Below are positions 51,612 to 63,969 of a stretch of DNA of 64,000 nt, in pieces; within the stretch, counting starts at the first letter, position 1; every line of letters starts with the position of its first letter. Both the position numbers and the translations under genes were made by a program. The notes beneath the pieces are model-generated. The model worked only from the letters and a program-made list of their open reading frames with translations. It had not been told where the DNA came from and did no database searches. Source of the DNA: Hermodice carunculata (lineage: Eukaryota > Annelida > Polychaeta > Eunicida > Amphinomidae); the NCBI GenBank assembly GCA_964020975.1, contig OZ026620.1:73446600-73510599 (forward strand), written 5' to 3'.

Positions 51612-52026
51612 TTGTACAGAAAAACATGATCCATATTCATTAATTCCAAACCCAACAATGACAGCAAAGAGATTTCAGACTTGTCAAAGCATCAACATTT
51701 CTCTTCCAATACCAATGTGAAGAAACAAATTTCACTCCTGACTTGAGACAGGCAGTCACCCATAAAAAGGCAACTGGTGGTTTTAAACCGGTGCTCTCAA
51801 CCTTAGAAATATTCATCATAAACTGCAGACACTAGTTCTTTTCCAAAATCTATAAGCCTAACCACCCAAAACACAAATTTCATTACTTCTGCCAAAAATA
51901 AAAAGAGATTAGTTAAGCCTATCACCTTTTAGTTTTTCCGACTTATCAGTCAGCTAAGTTTACAGCAAAAAAAGTAAAGTAGGCCTACATCGTTTTTGTG
52001 AAATTTGTAAATCTAGAACATTATAA
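51612..52026 (+). repeat. Repeat R1, copy c
   Basis: A second 400-base copy in direct orientation, 82 bases after copy b. Around 95 percent alike by eye. It runs straight into the BEL/Pao integrase sequence at about 52020, which suggests R1 belongs to, or inserted in, that element family. Confidence 0.9.
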
Positions 52027-52530
52027 AGCCTTTTCAAGATTCAATAATAGAAAGACGACGCCCTTGTTCATTACAAGGGATTTAAGGACCAACGTCGTCG
52101 GTGCTTATAGGAATTTAAGTGCCCAGATGAGATCCCTTGACCAAACCCAAACAGAACCATACTGTTTGTTGCACAATATGGAATTAAAATTCAACCCATG
52201 TCCCATATGGGCAGTGTCTGGCAGAGTCAGGTCAAAACTTCAAAGTGACTGTTATTAAATTTGATGAGCGAACAGACCGTTAACGACGAGGACTTATAGT
52301 AACATTGGCCTACCAAATAGAGGAAAATACTGAATCACAGGCCACTAACCAAGGTATCTGATGATATGAATGATCTTGAAACATTGAGGCCAAATCATTT
52401 GCACCAGTTTTGACCTGACGCTGACTTACATGTGGAGGATCGACTGTCCCACAGGATTTATATGTAAGGAAGAGGTGGATACAGAGTAAAATAATAACTC
52501 TGAAAAGTTTTGAAATTGCTGGACGTGGGT
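52000..52530 (+). mobile_element. BEL/Pao LTR retrotransposon fossil (integrase part)
   Basis: The stretch shows integrase-core sequence, with FSRFNNRKTTPLFI and NVVGAYRNL matching the RF..RRG.P..I.SD.GTNFVGA.REL pattern of BEL/Pao integrases. It also has the C-terminal VSDDMNDLETLRPNHL motif, where BEL/Pao has PLT.VSDD.ND.E.LTPNHLL. Only about 0.5 kb of pol is recognisable. The copy is old and broken at several places. Direct repeats R2a and R2b may be its ends. Confidence 0.7.
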
Positions 52531-53026
52531 GAATTCAACAATCCTGCAGAAAAGGTTGACATGACAAAATGACCAACAAAATTTCACATATTGCGATCTG
52601 TTGTTCGTAGTAGACTACTTTTATGCCCATGGTCAATGGCCTCTCGGCATAGTTGGAAATTGTTATCCAAGAAAAATTCGGAGGGTCTGAGTAGTCAAAT
52701 AAAAAAAATCAAACTGTCAATCGACTGCTTACGGGGTCTTTCGTAAAACGTTTGTCACCTTGAAGTGAATTAAACAAAAACAAATTGTGAGTGATTGAAT
52801 TGGAACAATAAGAAATGTGGGCTTTGTTAAAAGTATCGATTTCGATATGTGTCGTCGTTGGCGACCTGTGAAAGACAGTGTGATACAATTTCTGTTCATT
52901 GTAGTAAAAGGTACATGTATAGAGAAGCCAGTACCAAACTAATGTTGTGCTTCGTCTTTAGTGCTTCAGGAAGGCTCACAAAGTTCACCATGGTTAGTAA
53001 CGTGCCCAACATAATTACATGATGCT

Positions 53027-53350
53027 GTTAATTATTACTTCCTGTGATGATCTGTCCGTACTCGGGAACATAAAATCTGGCAGTTCTATTATAGGTAAAC
53101 ATAGTAATTTGTCTTCTAGAGAATTGCCTTTAAGCATCAAGTATTCTTTCAAGATAAAATTATTTGAACTTGGCCATAGGTTTTTCTCAAAGTTTATGAG
53201 TTATTGCTAATTTTGCGAGGTTGTGCATGCAATTTCATGAGCCATGTCATAGTAAGGATGTAGCATCTACAATTTAGGAAGACAAAGGCCAGCAGTGTCA
53301 GCTAGAGTGGCAGGGTGGAAAGGTGAAGACTGGTGTGTCTTCTATTTGAA
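53027..53350 (+). repeat. Repeat R2, copy b
   Basis: GTTAATTATTACTTCCTGTG through CTCGGGAACATAAAATCTGG to AGACAAAGGCCAGCAGTGTC matches R2a. It lies about 500 bases after the last recognisable integrase motif, a plausible place for a 3' LTR. Confidence 0.6.
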
Positions 53351-53828
53351 ACTTTATGTTTGACGTTTTGTTATGGTGAAGAGCCTCTAGCAGTTGTAAT
53401 CACAAGTGTATTATGTGACTTGATTCTATGAACTTCTATCTATTTTAAGGTACTGCACTGCCTAAATATTTACAGCTGTACTTCTGATGTGAACTTTGTT
53501 AAAATTTTATATGTGAATTTCTGTACTTTCAGATTTCACCAGTATCTTCCATAATTTTACGTACTTTGTGCTGTCTACGGTCTACTCCATTATATGATCT
53601 TGTGTTCTATACGAGTCCCGTGTCGCACTGTGTAGCTAGGTCAACTGACATGTTTGAATGGCTGTGTATAATATGCGTAACTGACAATAGAACTTTTCTG
53701 CTTCAACTCAACTCCCTTTGATCATTTCTACCAGCCCAGTCGCTGACTTTTCGGCAAAAACTCACAAGTAGTCTGCTTAGTAGTATACCCGGGAATTCGT
53801 CAAACATTCTAGTGGGAATGACTAAGGA

Positions 53829-54089
53829 GTGATAACACGTAACGTGCAGCAGCTTCAGTCTCACCAGATAGGTGACAGGTTTGACAAGTTTGCCCCAGAT
53901 GGTAGAATGGATCCGATGCTGCACGCTCATTGCATTTATCTAACAAACACCTCAGGCATTACTACAACAAAGGATATGAAAGGGTTAAGGCTTGAAGCAC
54001 TTTGTATTGAAAAAGTGGATGAAAATCCCTCATGTTATTTCATTGCCTGGGAGAAAATGCTGTTAGGAACACACGATCTGACAAGGTGA
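53829..54089 (+). other. Unrecognised 86-codon open frame
   Basis: Contains DRFDKFAPDGRMDPMLHAHC and LRLEALCIEKVDENPSCYFI. Composition is protein-like, but I know no match. It could be the remains of an exon or of a transposon protein. Confidence 0.3.
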
Positions 54090-54094
54090 TGCTG

Positions 54095-54990
54095 GTCGAT
54101 GTGTCTTGGTACCATCATAATGTTCTCTTCCCTGTCCGCAGTAAAAAAGCCAGCAAACACGCTGTTTAACCTATAACTTTGTGAGTTTGCCTTAGACAGG
54201 AAAATGTTCACTTCGCATTGTTCCAGTTATTTCATTTCGCCACCATGCGCACTCGATATGTAGATCAACTCCTCCATTTATTGTCGCCTTAAGTTTTCCA
54301 TGGTCTGCTTGACAAAACTTTTCGTCAAATTGTTCCTTACCTAATGACCCACTGAAAGGAATGTTGCTGAGGAAGTGGACGTGCTTTCAATTCAATTATT
54401 TCTTTTACTTTCGTCCATCTAAAATTGGCCCTGCCTTATGATAGCGTTTTAATCATATTGATGTATATATATATATTGCCAATCAATATCGGTCAGTATG
54501 CAACTTATGTCAAGAACTGCCGTAGTTTAAGTTAAATTGAATTCACATCGAAACGTCATGTGGACCCTTCCCTTCCCTCTACTATTCAAATTTGAAATGA
54601 TCTCTAAGGTTGCGTAAAGCAATCTGCTGCTCTTACTCTTTTTTAATCAAAATCTTGAAACTACCCTTTCATCTGCTAATCATATTCCTGTGCACTTTTC
54701 TCATGTCAGATTCCTCCCACTCAGTTAAGTTTAGCCTTTTCTCCATTAGTTTCTCATCTTTTTAGATGAAATATCCCTCCATTTGCTGCATGTGAACGTT
54801 CACATCACAGTGAAAGCACATGTCATTTCCTTTTTTAATGTCATCTCTTTTCATGCCACAGAAACTTCCTATTTTGCAAAGGGTTGGCAACACACAGGCA
54901 CCAGAGTTATTCCCAACTAAGCTGTTATATATTACTAAATGACCATACACTTGCAAAGAACGTTTCCAAATATAAAGCCATCGTTTGTCT
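54095..54990. other. Intergenic, nothing recognised
   Basis: No exon, transposon protein or tandem repeat was seen here apart from a short TA run near 54465. Confidence 0.4.
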
Positions 54991-55002
54991 GTCTGTTTGT
55001 CT

Positions 55003-55106
55003 CCTCCTCCTCCTCCTCCTCCTCCTCCTCCTCCTCCTCCTCCTCCTCCTCCTCCTCCTTCTTCTTCTTCTTCTTCTTCTTCTTCTTCTTCTTCTTCTTC
55101 TTCTTC
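55003..55106. repeat. (TCC)n then (TTC)n trinucleotide arrays
   Basis: About 18 CTC units change sharply to about 16 TTC units at 55058. A weaker imperfect GTA array is at about 55395-55520. Open frames here are artefacts (poly-Pro, Ser, Leu, Arg, Glu). Confidence 0.95.
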
Positions 55107-55394
55107 GTGGGGGAGGTGCAGGATTGCTGGGGGAGAGGGGGTAGGTAAAGGTGGCGATGGGAGGCAAAATGCAACGTTGTTATATATTTGATAAAGCAGA
55201 ACAATATATTGCTTGTTTGTACAATGATAGTTCCACACATACTGATACATGTCTTTGTTTGAAATGAATAAACAAGGACATGGACACCTTGTGTCTAGAA
55301 TAGAACTGCACAGACTAATACAGCAGGAGAACGACGGGATAATGCAATATATTCCTCAGTAGAGAGAGCAGTAAGGTTCAGACATATCATCGAT

Positions 55395-55521
55395 AGTCGT
55401 CGTCGTCGTAGAAGTGATAGTGGTAGTAGTAGTGGTGGTAGTGGTTATAGTAGGGTAGTGGTTGGGGTAGCAGTAGCAGTAGTAGTAGTAGTAGTAGTAG
55501 TAGCAGCAGTAGTAGTAGTTT
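55395..55521. repeat. Imperfect (GTA)n array
   Basis: GTC/GTA/GTG triplets (GTCGTCGTCG, then GTAGTAGTGGTGG, then GTAGCAGTAGTAG) with base substitutions. Confidence 0.9.
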
Positions 55522-56065
55522 CTACTATACATACATATTATATCAATTTGAACAAGCTAAAGGTAAGTTTTGACAAAACACTTATTCGTAGAAAAATTTC
55601 TTTCCAGACTGTAAATAACTTTATCAACACAGAAATACCTTTGATATTCGTTTCAAATGATTATGCTGGTCTCCAGCAACCCTCTTACAAGAAAGAAATT
55701 GTATTACAGTGACTGGTGCACAGGGTATCACAGATACATCCAGGCTCTCTGAAGCAATCTAATGGTCAAATTAATCTTACAAAATAAGGTCAAAAAACTT
55801 TCAGCTGATCAAATAAATATTTTGAACCACGATGATGTATACTTAATATCACTTCAAACCTTTATCAGCTACAGTATTGACTTTTTCACATGTCAAATTT
55901 AAGCCCCAAGACTAAACACTGGATATATGGTAGAAAACAGGTTGTAGATTAGCTTCATTCTGCTGGGGTCTTATACGGCAAATAAAGAAGAATGCGTACT
56001 AAAGTAGGTATATTGGCCCTTTTAATGTATTTTGAGTAGAGCATATGAACGGAAATTGTCTGATA

Positions 56066-56352
<287 letters not shown>

Positions 56353-56895
56353 ACATTCAGCCTCGGTGTATAAGGGACCCAACATTACATAAATGAGAAA
56401 ATTATTCTTTCATTTTCGCTTTTTCTGTGTTCTTTGAACCTCCTGAACTAAACTCCCTTAGATCCGCCAAAGCTGAATCATCCCAGTTGCTGGCCAAAGG
56501 CTTACATTTTAAGGGGTTTTGCAATCAAAAGAAGAATATGTTGATGTGTTTTCGTTGTAATGGATGTCACCAACAAAGTATAACCTCGCCAAAAAAAAGG
56601 GAAAAAAATCTTGTTTTAAGTTCGAAAACAGACAATTATTAATACTTCGTTTTGGAGCAGTTATCCAAGTGAACTTGCACACAAAGTTAATCTTCTCGCA
56701 CCGGGTGTCCCTAAGTTTTCCATATTGTGTGTTAATTGTGACCACTTGGCCAGTTATACCAATGCCGTGGTTTATACACATAGTGTTTATAAACATTTAT
56801 TTTAACATTTTGTTCCTATTTTTTCCCAGGCAAAACAGCCCCAAAACGCCCGGATTCAAATTTTGTACTTAAAAGTTTTACTTAAAATTGTCGCT

Positions 56896-57245
56896 ACTAG
56901 TTGTATTTGTGTCTTTTCGTCCAAAGCAACTTCCTAGTAGTCATTATCCTGTTCCGTAGTCCGAATTCTTTACACTCCTTAAGTTAACCTGTCAGTGTCT
57001 AACGTTTATAGATATGGAAGATCTATTGTCCGTATTGCACACGCTCTTGTAAAGAATTTTGACATAGTTTGTATCAAGCCAAATAAATGAAAGGGTCTTC
57101 AGGGGGTGACTACTCAGAACATGTTTCGGAGCAAATATAGGAACCATTTTGCTTTGATTTTTATGTATAACCATTCACGATGGCAAGCCCCAGGTCAATA
57201 ACTTTCCTTGCAGCAGGTTGGGCACAATGGGCGCAATTCTCAACA
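56896..57245 (+). repeat. Dispersed repeat M, copy 5 (longest)
   Basis: TTGTATTTGTGTCTTTTCGT starts the match; GTAGTCATTATCCTGTTCCG, TAGTCCGAATTCTTTACACT, GTCCGTATTGCACACGCTCT and CTACTCAGAACATGTTTCGG follow in the order seen in copies 1 and 2. The tail CTTTCCTTGCAGCAGGTTGG is shared with the partial copy at 17.98 kb. No open reading frame of note. Confidence 0.75.
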
Positions 57246-57249
57246 AGTA

Positions 57250-57740
57250 TATGTACTAGCTCAGTCGTACTGTAACCAAAATTGAAAAAAAAAAAAACAG
57301 ATAGTATCAAATGCCTGACCATGACATACACTGGCTCTTGGAATTTAGAAATCTCAAATGATAACAGGTTTACCCCTTTCTGTTTTTGGTGTCCTATATG
57401 TTATGGTTATTCATGGTATCTTTAATAACATATTTTCGCGTGTGCCTGCTGTGAATCTGTTCATTCCAAAGTGCCATCACTGGTGCATTTTAGAATTTTA
57501 CCCTGAAATATAAATTCACCACTTTCAAATAATTTATAACAAACAGTACAAATCTCGAAAATGGTCTTCAATATGTGTTTGTCTGATATTTTTATTATGA
57601 CTGATTACAATTTAAACTGAAAATAGCTTATGACTTAAACAATTGTAACAAACATATTGAAACATTTGAAATAATCACAATCAGAGACATGGCAATCTTG
57701 ACGATGGCAAATGCAAATACTGCATATTGTAGTCACGCTT
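57250..57740. other. Intergenic, nothing recognised
   Basis: AT-rich sequence with no exon or transposon signature. Confidence 0.4.
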
Positions 57741-57752
57741 ATTGTAAACTGC

Positions 57753-57759
57753 GACACAC

Positions 57760-57837
<78 letters not shown>

Positions 57838-57855
57838 TGTGTGTGTGTGTGTGTA
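57753..57855. repeat. (CA)n(TA)n(TG)n palindromic microsatellite
   Basis: CA repeats, then TA repeats (57790-57821), then TG repeats in sequence. Because CA pairs with TG and TA with itself, the whole array is a large inverted repeat that can fold into a hairpin or cruciform. One TT interruption is at about 57837. Confidence 0.95.
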
Positions 57856-57859
57856 TGTT

Positions 57860-58640
57860 CATGATAAGTTTTGTTCCTTGTAGAAATCAAGATATAAAGG
57901 CTATTAAATGAACGTGAACTTAAACTACGGTAGTCTTTGCTTGCGTAATACAGTGAACTTTTAGTGTTGCATAAGTATGCGTATGGTACTTGACAGCAGC
58001 ACAGCTGCAGTCAGTTTTACATATCAGTCCCAGAAATAAACGATTTTTTATATGGGGTGAAGATTGTAAGGACACACACTCTTCAGCGATGACAGGATAA
58101 ATGGTGCTATGGAACATATGTGCACGGCCTTTCAAACAGTTGATCGCACGATTCTTGTCAAAGGTCTGGAGGTGTGAGTGTATCATGGAAATGCCCTGGC
58201 ATTATTTCAATAGTGTTTTTTTTCTCTTTATTGGAAAAGGGGCCATGGGCTTCAAACGGACGTAAAATGCCAAAGCCTCTCAGTTACAGTTACAGTTAGT
58301 GTTCCTCAACGGTGTAACCTACAGTTGCAACAACTAATTGATTAATTTATAGTATGCATTTGAGACCCAGAATGGCGTTTCAGTTTGATTCCGGTGCTTT
58401 GCGATACCATGTGCATGTGGCAAATATTTATCCTGGCTGGTCTTAGATGGTAAACCTACAGGCATGTAGTTGCAAAAATGTCATATACTATACTTGTGTT
58501 TGCCTCTTTAAAGTAGACATTCCCGAATTTTAACTTTTTGGAACCGAACCATTATGGTTTGCACCTTATGGTTTGTCCTTCATTAGGCCTCTACGCTTGT
58601 TGCAGACACTTTGACCCTTTCCAACAAAACACACAAAAAA
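57860..58640. other. Intergenic, nothing recognised
   Basis: No exon, transposon protein or tandem array seen. Confidence 0.4.
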
Positions 58641-58642
58641 GA

Positions 58643-58703
58643 CTTCCTCCTCCTCCTCCTCCTCCTCCTCCTCCTCCTCCTCCTCCTCCTCCTCCTCCTC
58701 CTC

Positions 58704-58765
<62 letters not shown>

Positions 58766-58796
58766 GCTACTACTACTACTACTACTACTACTACTG
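58643..58796. repeat. (CTC)n then (CTA)n trinucleotide arrays
   Basis: About 20 CTC units switch at about 58705 to about 30 CTA units with one CTG interruption. Open frames are artefacts. Confidence 0.96.
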
Positions 58797-59037
58797 ACGA
58801 TTATTATAATGCTAATATATCGTTACTACTGTTAGCACCAACAACATCATTATTAGTTATATGACCATTAGATGAGGGAGGCAAAAAGGACCAAAGAGAA
58901 ATAATAAAAAAGAACAAGACAGAGACGGAAGAGGAGAAGCAGGAAGAAGAGAAAGTGAAGAAAACAGGAGAAGGTGAATGGGGGGGGGGGCGAAGAGGAC
59001 GAGAAGGTAAAGGGGAAGGCGAAGGAAAAAATGATGG

Positions 59038-59150
59038 CGTGACGACGACGATGATGATGATGATGATGATGCTGACGACGATGATGATGATGACGATGAT
59101 GATGATGATGATGATGACGACGACGACGATGATGATGATGATGATGACGC
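59038..59150. repeat. (GAT/GAC)n trinucleotide array
   Basis: Mixed GAT and GAC triplets over about 112 bases, preceded by a purine-rich stretch from 58870 (AGAGGAGAAGC, GGGGGGGGGG). Confidence 0.95.
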
Positions 59151-59154
59151 AATC

Positions 59155-60550
59155 ATGCATGGAGAAGGGTTGTTCTTTGGGATAATGACACTTCAAGAAT
59201 CATTCTGTCTGATAAACGGTAAGTTTATTTAACTGGTAATGGAATCGTGGAATGAAAGCAAAGTACATGCCATGATTGCGTCTTGATATTAACTATGCCA
59301 GAAGAGCAAACATGCCAAGGCGCACAGGTTAAGCACCATATTTGTCGCTTCACTAACGAGAAAATACTGTTGCCATTTGACATATGCCACCTGTTTCCTT
59401 CCAGCTCAAATATAACATAGTAAAACCATCAACCAATATGTTACAAATATAATTGGCCCATCCTTATTTACATTGTATATTAAAGAAAAAATAGAAAATT
59501 TGACATAATTTTGAACCCCTCAACTAACATTCCCTTAACGTATTAATCCATCGGTATTACAGGGTTAATGGGAGTTGCCTCCATGATAATGCATACGAAG
59601 CAAATACGATCTGATTTCATAAGTCGAAACATGCTCCCAGATAAGAACACATGAGCTGCTACTCATTAGCCAATAGCGTCTTGGCTTCATACATAGAAGT
59701 GACTCAATATTCGTATAATTCCAAATTCCATGCAACCGAAGAAAAATGATACAAGTCAAAATTTTGCACTTTTGCGTTTAGATTTTGTATGCTACACACA
59801 CAAGTATAGTCCTGTCCACTGCATGAATGCTTTTCAATCCCGATCAATGAAACTGAGGCCCTTTCATGCATCACACAAATGACACATTGTCAAAAAACAG
59901 AAGTGAATCAGGCAAAGCAAGTTGGTGCTGATTCCTGATCTGACCACATTGACTTCTCTTCTTGAAGCTTATAACACACATCTTATCAGCCGTCATATTT
60001 GTGATGTCACAGATTTGAGTGCACAACTACTTTAATCAGTGTTACAATTTTAGGCTTCCATGCACATTTGGCCCAGGTCAATGCAACTGATGCATACTTG
60101 GTCGCAGGTAACACAACGAATAATGGTCAAAGTTATTACCCCCCACCCCCATATTACCAGCTTTCATGTCTGTCAAGCTATATGACTGTTTAAGTCAGTG
60201 AAATATATATCTTATCAGTACTAGTGGAAAGTGCATTTGTTCTGGATCATGTCTGTGACCTTTGGTTCAGTGTGTGCATGTATAAACGTGGGGGGGGGGG
60301 ATTAAATAATATTTCAAATCAACAACAATGACTTTCATTGGAGCACCACAAGGTGGAGGAAGGGTAAATGTACGTCTAAAGTTCAAACTACATAGGCCAA
60401 AACATTATATGGCATTATCCAATGTTTGATTCCTCTAGTCAATTGACATTGTTAACTGCAGCGTATTGAATGTAACCAAAATGCTTTTTATATTTTGCAT
60501 GTGAAGTATTTGGTGAAGTTGTCCTTTGCCGCATAATCTCTTTTCTTTTT
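59155..60550. other. Downstream region of gene A, nothing recognised
   Basis: It should hold the 3' UTR and polyadenylation site of gene A (read right to left). A run of ten G is at 60290-60300. No other exon or element was seen. Confidence 0.4.
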
Positions 60551-60552
60551 TA

Positions 60553-60889
60553 TTATTTTGATGGATATTCGACGTTCCTCTCCTTGTTACGTTTGTGGCA
60601 ATAATACAAATTACAAATCAGCAAAGGGACGAGGAAAAATATCCCGATTAAAGTACCAGCGATAACATTGCTTCCAAATAGTGGCCGTGTCTTATTTTCT
60701 TCTTTTCCTTTCTGATCTTTTTGCCATTTTCTGGTCATCTCGGGCACCTTTTCGTTCCAATACGCTGCTCTTTCTTTGTACATATTAGTTTTCATTTCCA
60801 TGGAGCCACTGTTGATCTTAACATAATCTGCCGTTTTGGGCTTGAAAGGTGTCCACGAACAACTTGATGTATCATTGCCGCATGGGTTC
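60553..60889 (-). CDS. Gene A last exon: transmembrane anchor and short tail of a type-B esterase
   Basis: This is the C-terminal exon of the second cholinesterase/neuroligin-like paralogue. After the acceptor GTATTAAAG it reads NPCGNDTSSCSWTPF (family: G.P......W..Y), then ERAAYWNEKVPEM, matching the C-terminal helix seen in neuroligins and carboxylesterases (R..FW....P). A charged linker KDQKGKEENKTRP leads to one hydrophobic segment IAGTLIGIFFLVPLLICNLY (about 20 residues), then CHKRNKERNVEYPSK and the stop TAA. That is a type I membrane topology: esterase domain outside, about 16 residues inside. Neuroligins have longer tails with a PDZ motif, which is missing here. The joint with exon 63454-63144 is phase 2 (GG|G). 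An AATAAA overlaps the stop codon; a true polyadenylation site was not fixed. Confidence 0.87.
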
Positions 60890-63143
60890 CTTTAATACAA
60901 AAAAAGTTTTTATACATACTGTTCATGATGATGAACATTACTGGCATTTTAACCCTCCAAGCGCAAGTTCGATGGAATTTTAAAAAAAGAATCCCTGAGT
61001 GCACATAGGGCATATTTGTACTAGGTGTGCTCCCACCAAAATGGCCTAAGAAAGCTGTTAATCTGTACCAAAATTTAGAATCATTATTTTAAGATCATAA
61101 TGTTAGCACTGAAATGAAAGGTCTTTTTATTTGGAATTAGTACCTGGAATTACCCAGACGTTTCTTTGCAGGAGCGAGGGGCAATATCAATACAGTGACT
61201 GCAATGAAAAACACCCTGCAACATTTATCATTGAAGCTTCATTTTCAACAAATTTTACTGAAAATAGTATTTTGCAAACTACTCAAAGGCGTCATATGTT
61301 GGGCCAATGCCACTGTGTCCCTTTATTAAATCTGAAATGTGATTCTAATAGACAGGGGTGATTATTTAGCTTAACTACCCATCGAAGAAGGACAAGGTAG
61401 TACTTTATCGTCAAGGCTCGATCGAATCTGGAATATGACAGAACAAATTATGGCGTTCGAAATGTAGAATATCCCATTTACAAGCAATGGCACAAGATTA
61501 TTCCGCTTGGCTGCTCTTGTACTAGGTAACGGCATAAGTGCCATCTTGTGGTGGCAGTTACACACAGCAATTCGGGTGGATACTATTGTTAAATATTAAC
61601 AGGTTTTGGAACTGAAATATAGGCACATGTTTTCTTAGTGGAAATTGCTCATATGAGCATAAACTTATGTGAATGGGAAAAACACTTTTTTTTCTATTAT
61701 GCGAAGATTTTTTCTTTCTTGGTTTTCCTTTCAGTCTCTTGATGCCTGCAAGAGGATGATGTATGTACAGAGAAGCACGCAAGGTAAATTCTACATTTTC
61801 CTATTGCTATGTTATAAATTACTTTAAACAGATGTGTAACACAATTTCCATAGTTATGAAACGGCTGGATTGACACTTCTGCCTGCGCCCAATCACGACG
61901 ATTATCCCAGGTCAATCAAGCTTTACAAGCCTCTAATTGAGTCTGTAAAGTATGTGAATCAAAACAAGAATGTGAGTCAATATGCCTAGCTTTCTTTTCA
62001 ACAACAGTTGAACGGTCGAATGATCTTTATATTACAAAGAACGATGAAAGGTTCGACAACTTTCATTTATCATCCAATCAAAGATTGTCAACTACGTTCT
62101 AAATGTTGTCACTGTACATTTGTGAGTCCGGTTAGATTGATTTGTGTAACTTGTTACTTGAAATAAACTGAGGCTCAATACTTGGACGGTGCGTGCATTC
62201 ACTTGCCTGTAGAAAAATCATGTTTCACACGTGGTTTATTGTACTTATTTTCCACTTTCAAGTCAGCATGGGTTTTGGTGTGAAGTTGCTCAATGGATTG
62301 TTGTAAATATGGATACATGACAGTGTAAGACAGGGACCCATAACTAAGTGTGCATAATCTTGTCGGAAAACAGCAATGATTTAATTCTAATGAACCTGTA
62401 AGATGCAAACATAAGCAGCATGACAAAGCATAAACCCTGTAATGTCAAATGTCCTGGATACAATTTTAGGTTTATTCATCAAAACTAAACTAAGAATTGG
62501 GTGAAGATTTTATCTAAATACCATGGTCGGCATCAATATTTCCAAGCAGGCATGGTATATTTTGTCTAATAGTGTGTCAACAGCATGGACGTATTACGCT
62601 CATTAATGTAGAGCACATGTATTGCTCACCAAAATTTACCTGTTGCCTGGGGCTGTACTTTAGTTTCATATTTATTACAACGGGTTTTAGCTGAAATGAA
62701 ATTTTGACTTTGCTCTGTATATTTTTTTTTAAGATGTATCTGAAATTGCTTTTACTATATGCATGGCTACCTGAACGAATTATACAGACGTGGACTTGTT
62801 TTCATTAAACACAACATTAACAACAAAAACAGAAACAAAAACAAAACAAAACAGAAACAAAAAAACAAAAAAACAAAAACAACCCCCCCAAAAAATAACA
62901 AACAAAAACAAAAACAAAAAAAAAACAAAAAAAAAAACAAAAAAATAAAATAACAATTAAAAAACAACAACAACAACCTTATAGCTGATCACAAGCCGCC
63001 GGACAGCCTAATGTGCCAATGCTTGAGGTTCCATACTTAACGATACTGCGAGAATATAACTTACCAATATGAGGAGATGCTGCTGCAGTAAAATCTTATT
63101 CAAGCTTTTAGTTCAACCGAAAGTCACTCTGATCACTACCTAC
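60890..63143 (-). other. Intron of gene A
   Basis: A 2.25-kb GT-AG phase 2 intron. It contains the A-rich CAAA tract at 62820-62975 and otherwise no recognisable feature. Open frames at 61131-61361 and 61558-61915 have no known motif. Confidence 0.75.
62818..62977. repeat. A-rich CAAA/CAAAAA simple repeat
   Basis: Runs of A with spaced C residues and a short CCCCCCC block near 62883. Same type as 6865-7017. Confidence 0.9.
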
Positions 63144-63454
63144 CCATATTTAGCAAAGTTGCTCCATAGAAGCATCATCTTCCTGCTGACTGCACGGTCC
63201 AAGTCGTTGTAAATTTGTTTTTCAACTGTACCATTTTTGTCCGCGACGTAGGTCAATCGTTTACCTAGAAAAGGTGCTCCGAATACGTAATTTAGCTCTA
63301 TCTGGTGATATGCTCCAAACCACGAGGCAATCTCAGATCCAAGGTTAGGCTGTAATGTGTGATTAAATATATATGCATAGACCGTGGTTCCCTGTCTTGC
63401 AAGACTGTTAGCCGCTTTAACAGTCGCAGCACTCCAGATTAGATCTGAAGCAAA
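63144..63454 (-). CDS. Gene A penultimate exon: catalytic histidine block
   Basis: The exon starts TTTGCTTCAGATCTAATCTG after a strong acceptor (polypyrimidine ...CTTATTTTAG) and encodes ASDLIWSAATVKAANSL, YAYIFNHTLQPNLGSE, AYHQIELNYVFGAPFLGKRL and RKMMLLWSNFAKYG. The histidine in YHQIEL is the family triad histidine. Donor TATGG|GTAGGT, phase 2. It is the counterpart of gene B exon 9, with the same phases and the same HQIEL variant, so A and B are recent or constrained paralogues. Exons further 5' (signal peptide to acid block) are outside the window on the right. Confidence 0.9.
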
Positions 63455-63735
63455 CTAAAATAAGAAAAAAAAAAAACACATAAAACATTTTAGAATTGGT
63501 AAAAGTGGTTGCCTGCTTTTTGTCTCCAACATAGAGCCCCCATCCCCAATAAAAAAAAAGAGAAAACTTTGCATATGCCTTAATGGCAAAAAAAAAAGAG
63601 AGAATCAATTTTGCTAATATATATTCATGTACTTACCATGCGTTATCTAGTTTATTGATTTTATTGCACAGCATCACGCCCTTATATTTTTTCATTGTAT
63701 ATATGCAAAAAACTCCACAATGAACAGGCGGGCAC

Positions 63736-63903
<168 letters not shown>

Positions 63904-63949
63904 GACATAATCTGTACTAACTTGTCTAGATTAAATCAACACGCACGTC

Positions 63950-63969
63950 GCACGCACACACACACACAC

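Noticed and set aside
54762-55250. Poly-Glu/Gly, Arg, Pro, Ser and Leu frames
   Set aside because: All are translations of the CTC/TTC arrays in different frames.
56564-56872. 102-codon open frame on the plus strand near 56.7 kb
   Set aside because: No motif, overlapping frames on both strands of similar length, AT-rich composition.
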